64,000 nt of DNA from Microbacterium sp. RURRCA19A (GCF_900156455.1 NZ_FTNQ01000002.1:124001-188000); one strand, 5' to 3'. Shown: positions 52,333-61,087, counted from the stretch's first letter. Numbers and translations: made by a program. Notes: generated by a model not told the origin, from the letters alone.

Positions 52333-53592
52333 ATGTCGCACGACATCGAGCAGCACACCCCCTCGCCCTCACCGACCCGGCGCACCGTCCTGACCGGCGC
52401 CGCGTGGTCAGTTCCCGTCATCGCCGCCGCGAGCCTCGCGCCCTTCGCCGCCGCCTCGGGCACTCCGGTGCTCGCGTTCAACCAGGCCTCGTACAGCGGC
52501 ACCGCCTGCGGAACGATCACCGGCGCCTCGGTGTCGGTCACCACCAATGGCACCGCCACCGCGGGCGTCAGCGTGACGACGACGCTGAGCGGCGGGTACA
52601 CGTTCGCCGGTGGGTCGGCCTCCTACACGGGGGTGAGCGATGGGAGTGGGAAGGTGGCGCTGCCGGCGATCAATGTGCCGAGCGTTGGGGGAAGCGGGAC
52701 AGCAAGTGCCGTGAGTGGCGCGGCATCAGCGGGCTCAAGCCTGACTGCCCCCGCTCAGGAGAACGTGGTCTGGCAACAGCCCAATGGCACCCAGACCACT
52801 TACGCATTCCCCGCAGGAACGAAATCGGTCGGTGACCAGACATACCTCACCCCCACCGGCGAGCTCTACCTCGGCCAATCCGCACTGATCGCCTCCGACG
52901 TCACCTCCGCCAGTGCACAGGCCTCCCCCGGCGTCGGGTGGTACATCACCTACGTCCGCAGCGACGGCACGGCTGGCTGGCGGGAACCCGACGGTACCGT
53001 GCACAGCTACACCTTCCCCGCCGGGACGAAGACGGTCGGCGACGTCAACTACCTCACCCCCAGCGGCGAGCTCTACTTCGGCCAATCCACATTGATCGCC
53101 TCCAACGTCACCTCGGCCAGCGCACAAGCGGCACCCACCCTCGGCTGGTACATCACGTGGGTTCGCAGCGACGGTACCGCCGGCTGGCAACAGCCCAACG
53201 GAACTGTGCAAACCTTCACGTTCCCCGCCGGAACGAAAACGGTCGGCGATCAGACCTACCTCACCCCCACCGGCAACCTCTACCTCGGCCAATCTGCACT
53301 GATCGCCTCCACCGTCACCTCAGCCAGCGCACAAGCCGCACCCGGCCTCGGCTGGTACATCACGTGGGTTCGCAGCGACGGTACCGCTGGCTGGCAACAC
53401 CCCGGCGGAGCACAGAACAACACCTTCCCCGCGGGAACGAAGACGGTCGGTGACCAGACTTACCTCACCCCCACCGGCGACCTCTACCTCGGCCAATCCG
53501 CACTGATCGCCTCGAACGTCACGTCCGCCAGCGCACAAGCCGCACCCAACCTCGGCTGGTACATCAACGCTGTGCGAAACCCCACCTGCTGA
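52333..53592 (+). CDS. Tat-exported protein with four 69-residue tandem repeats
   Basis: 419 residues from ATG at 52333. A twin-arginine signal SPTRRTVLTGAAWSVP is followed by a hydrophobic stretch and AAASG, so export in folded form is likely. Residues 44-145 are Gly/Ser/Thr-rich. Residues 147-419 are four repeats with the pattern WQQPNGT...FPAGTKTVGDQTYLTPTGELYLGQSALIAS (consensus described), ending GWYITWVRSDGTAG. The repeats are also similar at DNA level, implying recent duplication. There is one C-terminal Cys and no LPXTG or membrane anchor. I recognise no family; a secreted or surface adhesin-like role is possible. Confidence 0.85.
   Translation: MSHDIEQHTPSPSPTRRTVLTGAAWSVPVIAAASLAPFAAASGTPVLAFNQASYSGTACGTITGASVSVTTNGTATAGVSVTTTLSGGYTFAGGSASYTGVSDGSGKVALPAINVPSVGGSGTASAVSGAASAGSSLTAPAQENVVWQQPNGTQTTYAFPAGTKSVGDQTYLTPTGELYLGQSALIASDVTSASAQASPGVGWYITYVRSDGTAGWREPDGTVHSYTFPAGTKTVGDVNYLTPSGELYFGQSTLIASNVTSASAQAAPTLGWYITWVRSDGTAGWQQPNGTVQTFTFPAGTKTVGDQTYLTPTGNLYLGQSALIASTVTSASAQAAPGLGWYITWVRSDGTAGWQHPGGAQNNTFPAGTKTVGDQTYLTPTGDLYLGQSALIASNVTSASAQAAPNLGWYINAVRNPTC
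52771..53589 (+). repeat. Four 207-bp intragenic tandem repeats
   Basis: Units start at the Trp codon at 52771, 52978, 53185 and 53392. The last is truncated by about three codons and ends at the gene's 3' end. Inter-unit divergence is concentrated in the first 12 codons of each unit. Confidence 0.9.
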
Positions 53593-53610
53593 AAGCGGGG
53601 GAGCGACCCT

Positions 53611-54888
53611 CTAACCCCGCTCCGCCCCTAACCCCAGCACCGCCTCGGCGAGTGCCCGGATCCCCGCCGCGACATCGGCGGCGGAGACGGCCTCGTCGGG
53701 GTGGTGACTGATCCCCTCGGGGTTGCGGAGGAACAGCATCCCCACGGCGGTGATCGCCCCGATCGACATGGCATCGTGCCCCGCACGACTGAACAGGGTC
53801 GGGGCGTCACCGCCGATCCCGTCCCGCACCACGTCCTGCAGCAGCGGCGCACAGAACACGGCCGGCGCGGAGTGCACCTCACGCGCCCGCCACCGCAGAC
53901 CGCGACGGCCCATGATGGCATCCAATTCCGCGGAGATCTGCGACCACGTGTGGTCGCGGGTCTCGTCGAACTCGCCGCGCAGGTCGAGCGAGAACACGGC
54001 CTCGCCGGGCACGACGTTGACCGCCCCCGGGAACGCCTCCAACTGACCCACCGTGCCGACGATGTGATGCTCGGCGCGGCAGATCCGCTCCACCGCGAGC
54101 GCCGCCTCGCTCGCACCGAGCAGCGCGTCGCGGCGCATGTCGTACGGGGTGCCGCCGGCGTGCCGGGCCTCGCCCTCGACGACCAGCGAGAAACGCCGGG
54201 CCGACGCGATCGACGACACCGCCGCGAGCGGGAGTCCCGCGCGGTCGAGCTCGGGACCCTGCTCGATGTGTGCCTCCAGATACCCGACCAGTTCGTCGGG
54301 CTTGCGCGCGGCCTCGCCGATGCGGCCCGGATCGAGGCCGAACTCGCGGAACGCCTGCCGCAGGGTCGAGCCGTCGGCATCCGTCAGGTCCCACCACGAC
54401 GGATCCCACTGCCCGGCCACCGCCGACGACCCCAGCAGCGCCTTGCCGAAGCGGGTGCCTTCCTCGTCCGAGAACGCGATGACCTCGAGCGCGAACGGGA
54501 ACGGACTGGATGCCACGCCCTCGTCGTCCACGCGACGCACCAGCCGGACGACCTCGAGCGCCATCAGCACACCCACGATGCCGTCGAAGCGCCCGGCATC
54601 CGGAACCGTGTCGAGGTGCGAACCGAGCATGAGGGCGGGGGCGTCGCGGTCGCCGCCGGGGGCGAGGCGACCGACCTGGTTACCGGCCGCGTCCTGGCGG
54701 GTCGACATGCCGAGCTCGCGCATCCACTCGGCGGCGAGGCGGTTTACCCGCGCGTGCTCGGGCGAGAGGTACACGCGCTCGATGCTGCCGGGGGTCGCGG
54801 TGACGCGGGCGAGCTCTTCGCAGCGCCCCATCACCCGGCGCGCGGCCGACGCGAGGCGCTCGGGCGCGACCTGGAGCCGGGTCTTCAT
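53611..54888 (-). CDS. allC: Allantoate amidohydrolase (M20 family)
   Basis: 425 residues from ATG at 54888, overlapping the aminotransferase stop. It shows LGSHLDTVPDAGRFDGIVGVL (metal-binding His and Asp), FSDEEGTRFGKALLGS (Glu pair), HIEQGPELDRAGLPLAAV and AGHDAMSIGAI, all characteristic of the AllC/hydantoinase-type Zn deacylases. It releases ammonia and carbon dioxide from allantoate to give (S)-ureidoglycine in the cytoplasm. It is the last gene of the leftward purine operon. N-carbamoyl amino acid hydrolase is the alternative, but the operon favours allantoate. Confidence 0.88.
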   Translation of the reverse strand: MKTRLQVAPERLASAARRVMGRCEELARVTATPGSIERVYLSPEHARVNRLAAEWMRELGMSTRQDAAGNQVGRLAPGGDRDAPALMLGSHLDTVPDAGRFDGIVGVLMALEVVRLVRRVDDEGVASSPFPFALEVIAFSDEEGTRFGKALLGSSAVAGQWDPSWWDLTDADGSTLRQAFREFGLDPGRIGEAARKPDELVGYLEAHIEQGPELDRAGLPLAAVSSIASARRFSLVVEGEARHAGGTPYDMRRDALLGASEAALAVERICRAEHHIVGTVGQLEAFPGAVNVVPGEAVFSLDLRGEFDETRDHTWSQISAELDAIMGRRGLRWRAREVHSAPAVFCAPLLQDVVRDGIGGDAPTLFSRAGHDAMSIGAITAVGMLFLRNPEGISHHPDEAVSAADVAAGIRALAEAVLGLGAERG

Positions 54889-56132
54889 CCCGCGGCCCCG
54901 GCCGGAACGGCGGCCCCGTACACGCCCTGCGCGGCCTCGACGCCACCGCCCGCGGCGACCGCCGCGCCGTGTCGGCGCAGCACCGTCTCGAGCGCGGCGA
55001 GCGTGGTGAGCACGGCATCCTTCCGGGCGTTGTAGCCCATCGTGCCGATGCGCCACACGCGTCCGTGCAGCGGGCCGAACGAGGTGCCGATCTCGATGCC
55101 GAAGTCGTTCAGCAGCTCGGCGCGCACCGCGTCGCCCACGACCGCGTCGGGGATCTCGACCGCGACGACGTTCGTCATCTTGTGCGCGACATCGCCGAAG
55201 ACGGTGAGGCCGAGGCCCTCGACGCCGGCGAGCATCGCATCGCCGTGCAGCCGGTGCCGCGCGATCACGGCATCCCGGCCCTCGAGCAGCAGCACCCGCG
55301 CACACTCCCGCGCGCCGTAGAGCATCGTGGTCGCCTCGGTGTGGTGGTTGAGGCGCCGCGGGCCCCAGTAGTCCAGGATCATCGCGAGGTCGAAGTAGTT
55401 CGAGCGGATGAAGTCGGATGCCGAGGCATCCCCCTCCTCCCGGATCCCCGCCTCGACCCGGGCACGCGAGCGCACCACCTCGACGGCGCGGTCGGACAGG
55501 CTGATCGGCGCCGAGCCCGAGGGGCCGCCGAGGCACTTCTGCAGGCCCGCGGTCGCGGCATCCAGTCCCCAGGCATCCATCTCGAACGGGTTGCCGCCGA
55601 GCGAGGCCGTGGCGTCGGTGTAGAACAGGGCGCCGTGGGCGCGGCAGATCTCGCCGATCTCGTCAAGCGGCTGCAGCATCGTGGTCGACGTGTCGCCCTG
55701 CACGCACGCGACGAGGTGCGGCTTCACCCGCTCGATCGCCTCGCGGATCGTCGACACCGGGAACACCTGCCCCCACGGCACCTCGATCGTGTGGACCTCG
55801 GCGAGCGCGCGCTCCGCGATCTCGGCGAGGAGGTGGCCGAAACGGCCGAAGACGGGGACGAGGACGCGGTCGCCGGGGCGGATCAGCGACACCATCGCCG
55901 CTTCGATGCCCGCGCGGCTCGTGCCGTCGATGAGGAGGGTCGCGTCGTTCTCGGTGCCCCAGACCTGGCGATACAGCTCCTGCGTCTCGTTCATCGTGGC
56001 CGTCATGAACGGGTCATACTGCCCGACGAGCGGGGCCCCCATCGCGCGCAGCACGCTCGGGTACGCCGAAATGGGGCCGGGCCCCATCAGCAGACGGGCG
56101 GGCGGGTCGATCGGGCCGGGGAGGTGGGTCAT
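54885..56132 (-). CDS. pucG: (S)-ureidoglycine-glyoxylate aminotransferase-like class V aminotransferase
   Basis: 415 residues. LLMGPGPISAYPSVLRAMGAPLVGQYDP at the start and AGLQKCLGGPSGSAP with the PLP lysine are typical of the alanine/serine/ureidoglycine-glyoxylate aminotransferases. DNLNH-like NHHTEATTMLYGARE follows. It would move the amino group of ureidoglycine to glyoxylate, giving oxalurate and glycine, as PucG or HpxJ does. Flanking allantoate amidohydrolase and allantoinase genes support this. The C-terminal 20 residues are a low-complexity Ala/Gly tail. Confidence 0.88.
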   Translation of the reverse strand: MTHLPGPIDPPARLLMGPGPISAYPSVLRAMGAPLVGQYDPFMTATMNETQELYRQVWGTENDATLLIDGTSRAGIEAAMVSLIRPGDRVLVPVFGRFGHLLAEIAERALAEVHTIEVPWGQVFPVSTIREAIERVKPHLVACVQGDTSTTMLQPLDEIGEICRAHGALFYTDATASLGGNPFEMDAWGLDAATAGLQKCLGGPSGSAPISLSDRAVEVVRSRARVEAGIREEGDASASDFIRSNYFDLAMILDYWGPRRLNHHTEATTMLYGARECARVLLLEGRDAVIARHRLHGDAMLAGVEGLGLTVFGDVAHKMTNVVAVEIPDAVVGDAVRAELLNDFGIEIGTSFGPLHGRVWRIGTMGYNARKDAVLTTLAALETVLRRHGAAVAAGGGVEAAQGVYGAAVPAGAAG

Positions 56133-56205
56133 CTTGGCTCCGTGGTGCGGGGGTGTGGCTTCGGGTGGGCGGGGGCGGTGCGACGCGGTGCGGACGCGCG
56201 GGCGT

Positions 56206-56287
56206 GCGAAACTCCTGAAACTCCGGCCGCGGATGCCGTTGACGCAGGCCCCGCGGCGAGATCGCGCCCGAATCTCAGAAGTTTCGC
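56206..56287. repeat. Inverted repeat, family GCGAAACTCCTGA (unit 1)
   Basis: GCGAAACTCCTGA (56206-56218) faces a partly matched AATCTCAGAAGTTTCGC ending at 56287. It lies in the 334-bp gap (56133-56466) inside the leftward purine operon, which otherwise holds only GC-rich spacer. Confidence 0.75.
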
Positions 56288-56358
56288 CCAGGACGACCGG
56301 CCGCCGTCGAGCGCGGACGCGCGACGGGCGTCGCACAGCGACCGGCGGGCGGGAGCGG

Positions 56359-56440
56359 GCGAAACTCCTGAGAAAAGGGCGGCGGATGCCACCCGGGGGC
56401 GGCCCGACGCCTTCTGGAGTCGGAAAGTCAGGAGTTTCGC
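56359..56440. repeat. Inverted repeat, family GCGAAACTCCTGA (unit 2)
   Basis: GCGAAACTCCTGAG (56359-56372) pairs with TCAGGAGTTTCGC (56428-56440). Unit length (82 bp) equals unit 1, and the loop contains GGATGCC at the same relative place. Confidence 0.8.
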
Positions 56441-56466
56441 GCGGCCGGGCGACGGGGCGACGCGGG

Positions 56467-58080
56467 TCATCGGCCCACCCCCGCCCCGACCAGCGCAGCG
56501 AGGCGGCGCGCCAAGCGGACCAGCGCGATGTCGGTACCGGCGCGCGACACCAGGCAGACGCCGACCGGCGCGCCGTTCACCGTGAGCAGGGGCACCGAGA
56601 TCGCCGGAAGCCCCGCCGCCGCCGCGGGGGCGGTCATGCGCAGGGTCGCCGCGCGGACGGCATCCACATCCGCCGTGCGCAGCGGGGCGGGGCCGGGCAC
56701 GGTCGGGAAGATCAGCACGGCGCCGTCGACGAGCTCGGCCAGGTGCGCCGCGATCGGCTCGAGGTCGTGGCGCGCCGCGGCTTCCTCGGCGGCGGTGATC
56801 TGCGACGCAGCGCGGAAGCGCTCCGCCACGGCGGGACCGACGGCCCCGGGGTGCGCGCGCAGCCACTCGCCGTCGTTGCGCCAGGCCTCCGCGCCCTGGA
56901 CCGTGCGGAACGCCGTGAAGGTGGCATCCAGGTCTCCGGTGTGCACGGCGCGGAACGGCGGCGGATCATCGGATGCCGCGAGCGCGGCGAGCAACCGCGA
57001 GAAGGCGGTGCGGGTGTCGGTTTCGACGCAGTCGAGGATCTCCTCGGGCACGAGGAACCGCCACGGCAGGTCGTCGCCCGAGGCTCCGTACACGTTCTCG
57101 GTCGAGGCGGAGCCGTCATAGCTGAGGCACCAGTCGGCGACCCGCTGCAGCGTCTCGCCGTCGCGGGTGAGCCAGCCGACCGTGTCGAACGACTGCGCAA
57201 GCGGCAGCATGCCCTGCCGAGGGACGAGATCGTGCGTCGTGCGCAGACCCCAGAGCCCCTGATACGACGCGGGCACGCGGATCGAGCCGGCCGTGTCGGT
57301 GGCGAGACCGATGTCGGCGTGGCCGAGGGCGACGGCGGATGCCGGTCCGCTCGACGAGCCGCCGGGCAGGGCGCCGACGACGGCGCCGTTCGGCGGAGTG
57401 CCGTAGTGCACGTTGTCGCCCGCGATCGAGTACGCGAACTCGTCGGTGCGGGCGATGCCGCGCAGCGACGCTCCCGCACGGAGCAGGTCGGCGACGGCCG
57501 GGGCGGTGACCTTCTCGGGGCGCGCCTCCTCGAGGAACGTCGGGTTGCCCGCGCCGATGCGGAATCCCGCGATCGCGAAGAGGTCCTTGACCGCGACGGT
57601 GAGTCCCGCGAGCGGCCCCTCCCACGCGCCCTGCAGAAACGGATCGCCGACGCTGCGCCAGATCGTCCGGTCGAGCGCGGGCGTCCGCGGGGTCACGTGG
57701 GCCGCGACGATGCGCCACCGCCCGTCGATCCGCTGCCACACCTGCGTCTGCAGCCCGCGCCCGCCGCCGCGGAACGCCGAGACCGAGACGAGGAGAGCGA
57801 CGTCGCCGTCGGTGCTGTCGGCCTCCGGGCCGAACTCCCCGCCGCGGGCGAGGGGGCGGTAGTGCACCTCGGCGATCTCGCGCGGAGGGACGCCGCCGCG
57901 GAGCGCACGGAAGCCGCTGATCGCGTCGTGTCCGACGAGGAGACCCGCGGTGTCGCCGCGGAGCGTGTCGTCGCCGGGGGCGAAGAACGCGTCGAGGGCG
58001 TCGAGGTCGTTCGCGACGATCGCCCGTTCGTACGCGTCGAAGGCCTCCCGCAGGTCGGCCGGGATCGTGGCATCCGTCAT
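56467..58080 (-). CDS. HpxZ-HpxY (AtzH-like plus amidase) fusion protein
   Basis: 537 residues from ATG at 58080 with GGGAGGG upstream. Residues 1-130 match the AtzH/HpxZ (DUF3225) family: REAFDAYERAIVANDLDALDAFF, GHDAISGFRALRG and WQRIDGRWRIVAAHVT. Residues 135-537 are an amidase-signature hydrolase with Lys165 (AVKDLF), Ser242/243 (LPGGSSSG) and nucleophile Ser266 (TDTAGSIRVPA). In Klebsiella, separate hpxY and hpxZ genes lie in the oxalurate part of the purine pathway, and AtzE/AtzH pairs handle 1-carboxybiuret. The fusion and its place beside the aminotransferase suggest it acts on oxalurate or a derivative. Confidence 0.85.
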   Translation of the reverse strand: MTDATIPADLREAFDAYERAIVANDLDALDAFFAPGDDTLRGDTAGLLVGHDAISGFRALRGGVPPREIAEVHYRPLARGGEFGPEADSTDGDVALLVSVSAFRGGGRGLQTQVWQRIDGRWRIVAAHVTPRTPALDRTIWRSVGDPFLQGAWEGPLAGLTVAVKDLFAIAGFRIGAGNPTFLEEARPEKVTAPAVADLLRAGASLRGIARTDEFAYSIAGDNVHYGTPPNGAVVGALPGGSSSGPASAVALGHADIGLATDTAGSIRVPASYQGLWGLRTTHDLVPRQGMLPLAQSFDTVGWLTRDGETLQRVADWCLSYDGSASTENVYGASGDDLPWRFLVPEEILDCVETDTRTAFSRLLAALAASDDPPPFRAVHTGDLDATFTAFRTVQGAEAWRNDGEWLRAHPGAVGPAVAERFRAASQITAAEEAAARHDLEPIAAHLAELVDGAVLIFPTVPGPAPLRTADVDAVRAATLRMTAPAAAAGLPAISVPLLTVNGAPVGVCLVSRAGTDIALVRLARRLAALVGAGVGR

Positions 58081-58104
58081 CGCTCGTCCCTCCCTTTGCG
58101 ATCG

Positions 58105-58158
58105 AGTGTCCAGGACACGCCGTATGCGACCCGCGCGATGCGGCGTGTCTTGGACACT
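58105..58158. repeat. Inverted repeat, family GTGTCCAAGACAC (copy 3)
   Basis: AGTGTCCAGGACACGCCG (58105-58122) faces CGGCGTGTCTTGGACACT (58141-58158). One of a pair in the 333-bp gap 58081-58413; no gene is seen in that gap. Confidence 0.85.
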
Positions 58159-58304
58159 GGCGCGGGAACGGCGCGGCGCGGCGAGATGCCGGGCGCGACG
58201 CCGGCGGCATCCGCGGCATCGGCGCGGGCGAGCGCGGCAGCGAGAGCGGGACTCACCGGGTGTCTCCCTCGGTTTGGGGGCGTTCGAGACGTCCGTGAGG
58301 AGCG

Positions 58305-58358
58305 AGTGTCCAGGACACGCCGCGTGCGGCCCGGCCGATGCGGCGTGTCTTGGACACT
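58305..58358. repeat. Inverted repeat, family GTGTCCAAGACAC (copy 4)
   Basis: AGTGTCCAGGACACGCCG (58305-58322) faces CGGCGTGTCTTGGACACT (58341-58358). Arms are identical to copy 3, exactly 200 bp away, while the loops differ. Confidence 0.85.
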
Positions 58359-58413
58359 GAACCGGCGGCGGCCTCGGCACGGGCGGCGGCGGTGATGGCG
58401 GCGCCGGCGGGAC

Positions 58414-59544
58414 TCACGCGGCACCCCCGGGCTCGGCCACGCCACCCAGCGGCACCGGCTCCACTGCGGGAACCGCGGCGAAGTCGGCCTCGCGGATGCG
58501 GGCGTGGACGCCGGACACGATGTCGACGACCTGCGAGATGTCGAAGTCGGTCGCGGCGCTGAGGTACGCGTACGCGAGGTGCTCGTCCATGCCCCAGCGG
58601 CCCCCGAGGAGCGACAGCGACGCCCGGACGCAGGCGCGCATCGCGGCATCCAGGTCGGGGTCCATGCCGGTCGGCACGAGGTACTCGGGGGTGCGGGCGA
58701 GCGGGCCGGTCACGTCGCCGAACGCCGCGCGGGCGGCATCCGCCGGGATCACCTCGAAGCGCAGCGTCGCCCGGAGCGAGGCCTCGAGCGCGGTCAGCGC
58801 GACCTCGCCGTCGCCCTGCGCGAAGTGCGGATCGCCGACGTACGCCAGCGCCCCCTCGACCTGCACCGGGAGGAACAGCATCGTCCCCGCGACCAGCAGG
58901 TTGATGTCGATGTTTCCGCCGTGGGGTCCGGGCGGCACGGAGTGCGGCCGCTCGTCGCCGGCGACCGCGACGCCCATCGTGCCGAGGAACGGCGCGAGCG
59001 GGAACGCGACGACCGGCTCGCCGCCCTCGACGACGGGCAAGGTCCCGTGCAGAACGCCGTCGCGCTCCGCCACCGACGCGAAGACGCTGACGTTGTGCTC
59101 GCCGCGGGGCAGTTCGCCCACGAGCGCCCCCTTGCCGTGGCGGCTGGAGATCACGCCGTACGGCACGCGCGGCGCGAGCGCCTCGACCGTGATCTTCAGC
59201 AGATCGCCGGGGTGCGCGCCGCGCACGTGCACGGGCCCGACGACGACGTGCGGGCCGTCGGCCATCACGTCCCGGGGAACGGATGCCGCGATCTCGATCG
59301 CGTCATCGAGCACCTGCTCGGGCGGAACACCGTGTGACGCGAAGTACGCCGCCGGGTCCTTGCCCTGGTCGTCGAGGATGCCCTCGTGGCTCACGGTGTC
59401 GAATGTCACGGTCTCGCCCGACGCGATCTCGAGCACCGCCGCATCCGTCGCACAGGGGAGGCGTCCCCACAGCACGGTCTCGGGCGTCGCGCGGACGTAG
59501 TGGTCGCCGGGGATGGGTCCGACGCCGGGCTGAAGAATGATCAT
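58414..59544 (-). CDS. Acetamidase/formamidase family protein
   Basis: 376 residues from ATG at 59544, with GAGG seven bases upstream; a GTG at 59550 overlapping the allantoinase stop as GTGA is an alternative. It shows HYVRATPETVLWGRLPC, TVSHEGI, GPVHVRGAHPGDLLKITVEAL, PGPHGGNIDINLLVAGTML and GDPHFAQGDGEVALTALE, matching FmdA/AmdA. Family members hydrolyse small amides such as formamide to ammonia. In this operon it might hydrolyse oxamate or another small amide end product, recovering the last nitrogen. Confidence 0.87.
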   Translation of the reverse strand: MIILQPGVGPIPGDHYVRATPETVLWGRLPCATDAAVLEIASGETVTFDTVSHEGILDDQGKDPAAYFASHGVPPEQVLDDAIEIAASVPRDVMADGPHVVVGPVHVRGAHPGDLLKITVEALAPRVPYGVISSRHGKGALVGELPRGEHNVSVFASVAERDGVLHGTLPVVEGGEPVVAFPLAPFLGTMGVAVAGDERPHSVPPGPHGGNIDINLLVAGTMLFLPVQVEGALAYVGDPHFAQGDGEVALTALEASLRATLRFEVIPADAARAAFGDVTGPLARTPEYLVPTGMDPDLDAAMRACVRASLSLLGGRWGMDEHLAYAYLSAATDFDISQVVDIVSGVHARIREADFAAVPAVEPVPLGGVAEPGGAA

Positions 59545-59546
59545 GC

Positions 59547-60875
59547 TCACGCCTCGACCACCGTGGTCACGAGCTCGCGCCCCGCGCGGAGCGTCACCGG
59601 TTCGCCGCGGCGGAACACCGACTCCCCGCGCAACCACGTCTCGCGCACGACGCCGGTGAGCGTCTGCCCGTGCCACGGCGAAACCGGGTTGCGGTATTCG
59701 AGGGCCGTGGCATCCACGGTGAATTCCTCATCGGGAGCGAACGCCACGAGGTGGGCCGGGGCACCGGGGGCGATGACGCCGAGGCCCGGGAGCCCGGCGA
59801 TGCGCGCGGGTCCGGTGGTCAGGAGCGGGAGGAGATTCTCGAGCGGGATGCCACGCCCCCGCGCCGCGGTATGGACCGACGACAGGCCGGTCTGGAGTCC
59901 CGCGATTCCGCCCCAGGCCAGGCCGAAGTCGGGGTTGGACTTCAGCTCCACCGTCGCGGGCGAGTGGTCGCTGACGATGGCGTCGATGGTGCCGTCGGCC
60001 ACCCCCGCCCACAGCAGGTCGCGGTTCGCAGCTCCCCGGATCGGCGGGCAGCACTTGAACGCTGCGGCACCGTCGGGCACCTCGGCGGCGTCCAGCGTGA
60101 GGTAGTGGGGGCACGTCTCGACGGTCAGCCGCACGCCCTCGGCCTTCGCGGCACGGACGTCGTCCAGCGCCTCACCGTCGGACACGTGCACGATGTGCGC
60201 CCGGGCACCGGTGCGGCGGGCCGCGTCGATCACCCGGCGGATCGCGGCCCGCTCGCTCGCGGGTGGGCGGCTGGCCTCGAAGTCGGCGTAGCGCGGACCG
60301 AGGGCGCCGTCGGCGTGCAGGTGCGCCGGATCCTCGGCGTGCACGATCAGCAGCCCGTCGAATTCGGCGAGCTCGGCGAGGCAGGCCTCGAGCTGCGCGG
60401 CATCCAGGTGTCCGAACTCGTCGATGCCGCTGGGCGAGAGGAAGCACTTCACCCCGACGACACCGGCGTCCGCCAGCGCGCGCAGCGACCCGAGGTTCTC
60501 GGGGACCGCCCCACCCCAGTACGCCACGTCGACCGCGAGCTTGCCGACGGCGGCGGCGCGCTTGGCATCCAGGGCTTCGGGAGTCGTCGTGACCGGCGAG
60601 CTGTTGAGGGGCATGTCGACGACGGTCGTCACGCCCCCGGCCGCTGCGGCGGCGGTGCCGGTGGCGAAGCCCTCCCACTCGGTGCGGCCCGGTTCGTCGA
60701 GGTGCACGTGCGAGTCGACGAGGCCCGGCAGCAGCACGGCGTCGTCGGGCAGCACGCGGTCGGCCATCGGATCGAAGACGGTCACGGCCGCGATGCGACC
60801 CTCGTCGATGACGACGGTCGCGGGGACGAAACGCCCGTCCACGAACGTGCGGCGGGCGGCGATCCTGGTGCTCAT
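59547..60875 (-). CDS. allB: Allantoinase
   Basis: 442 residues from ATG at 60875. Cyclic amidohydrolase motifs: GLVDSHVHLDEPGRTEWEGF (His56, His58), GVKCFLSPSG with the carboxylated Lys, LLIVHAEDP, AHIVHVSDGEA and AIVSDHSPA (catalytic Asp). HVHLDEPGRTEWEGF is especially characteristic of allantoinase. It opens allantoin to allantoate in the cytoplasm. It heads the leftward operon of five genes (allantoinase, formamidase-like, HpxZ-HpxY, aminotransferase, allantoate amidohydrolase), with a four-pentamer operator just upstream. Confidence 0.92.
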   Translation of the reverse strand: MSTRIAARRTFVDGRFVPATVVIDEGRIAAVTVFDPMADRVLPDDAVLLPGLVDSHVHLDEPGRTEWEGFATGTAAAAAGGVTTVVDMPLNSSPVTTTPEALDAKRAAAVGKLAVDVAYWGGAVPENLGSLRALADAGVVGVKCFLSPSGIDEFGHLDAAQLEACLAELAEFDGLLIVHAEDPAHLHADGALGPRYADFEASRPPASERAAIRRVIDAARRTGARAHIVHVSDGEALDDVRAAKAEGVRLTVETCPHYLTLDAAEVPDGAAAFKCCPPIRGAANRDLLWAGVADGTIDAIVSDHSPATVELKSNPDFGLAWGGIAGLQTGLSSVHTAARGRGIPLENLLPLLTTGPARIAGLPGLGVIAPGAPAHLVAFAPDEEFTVDATALEYRNPVSPWHGQTLTGVVRETWLRGESVFRRGEPVTLRAGRELVTTVVEA

Positions 60876-60898
60876 GCCGATCACGCTAAAGGCCCCGC

Positions 60899-60936
60899 GT
60901 TTCGCCGATGTAACCGTCATCAACATTTGTGGGAAC
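60899..60936. promoter_or_regulatory. Four-pentamer GlnR-like site upstream of allantoinase
   Basis: On the minus strand GTTCC, TGTTG, GTTAC and GAAAC follow each other every 11 bp; GTTAC-n6-GAAAC is an exact match to the GlnR core. The same segment contains ATGTA-N9-AACAT (60908-60926). It lies 24 bp before the allantoinase start. Confidence 0.7.
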
Positions 60937-60959
60937 ACTCGGCCCGGGGATGAGGGGGC

Positions 60960-61067
60960 GGGGGCCGGCGGGGCAGCGGGGGCTGGCGGGGCAGCGGGGG
61001 CTGGCGGGGCAGCGGGGGCTGGCGGGGCAGCGGGGGCTGGCGGGGCAGCGGGGGCTGGCGGGGCAGC
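60960..61067. repeat. Six 18-bp tandem repeats
   Basis: Six head-to-tail copies of GGGGGCTGGCGGGGCAGC, the first with one change (CCGG). It is in the 550-bp divergent region (60876-61425) that separates the two purine operons and is close to the operators at both ends. The top strand is G-rich and could form quadruplexes. Confidence 0.9.
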
Positions 61068-61087
61068 GGGGTCGAGTTGGGGCGTGG

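Noticed and set aside
60960..61067. Coding repeat (Pro/Arg/Cys-rich or Gly/Ala-rich protein) over the 18-bp tandem array
   Set aside because: Any 18-bp repeat keeps all frames open; there is no start site, Shine-Dalgarno or extension into conserved sequence.
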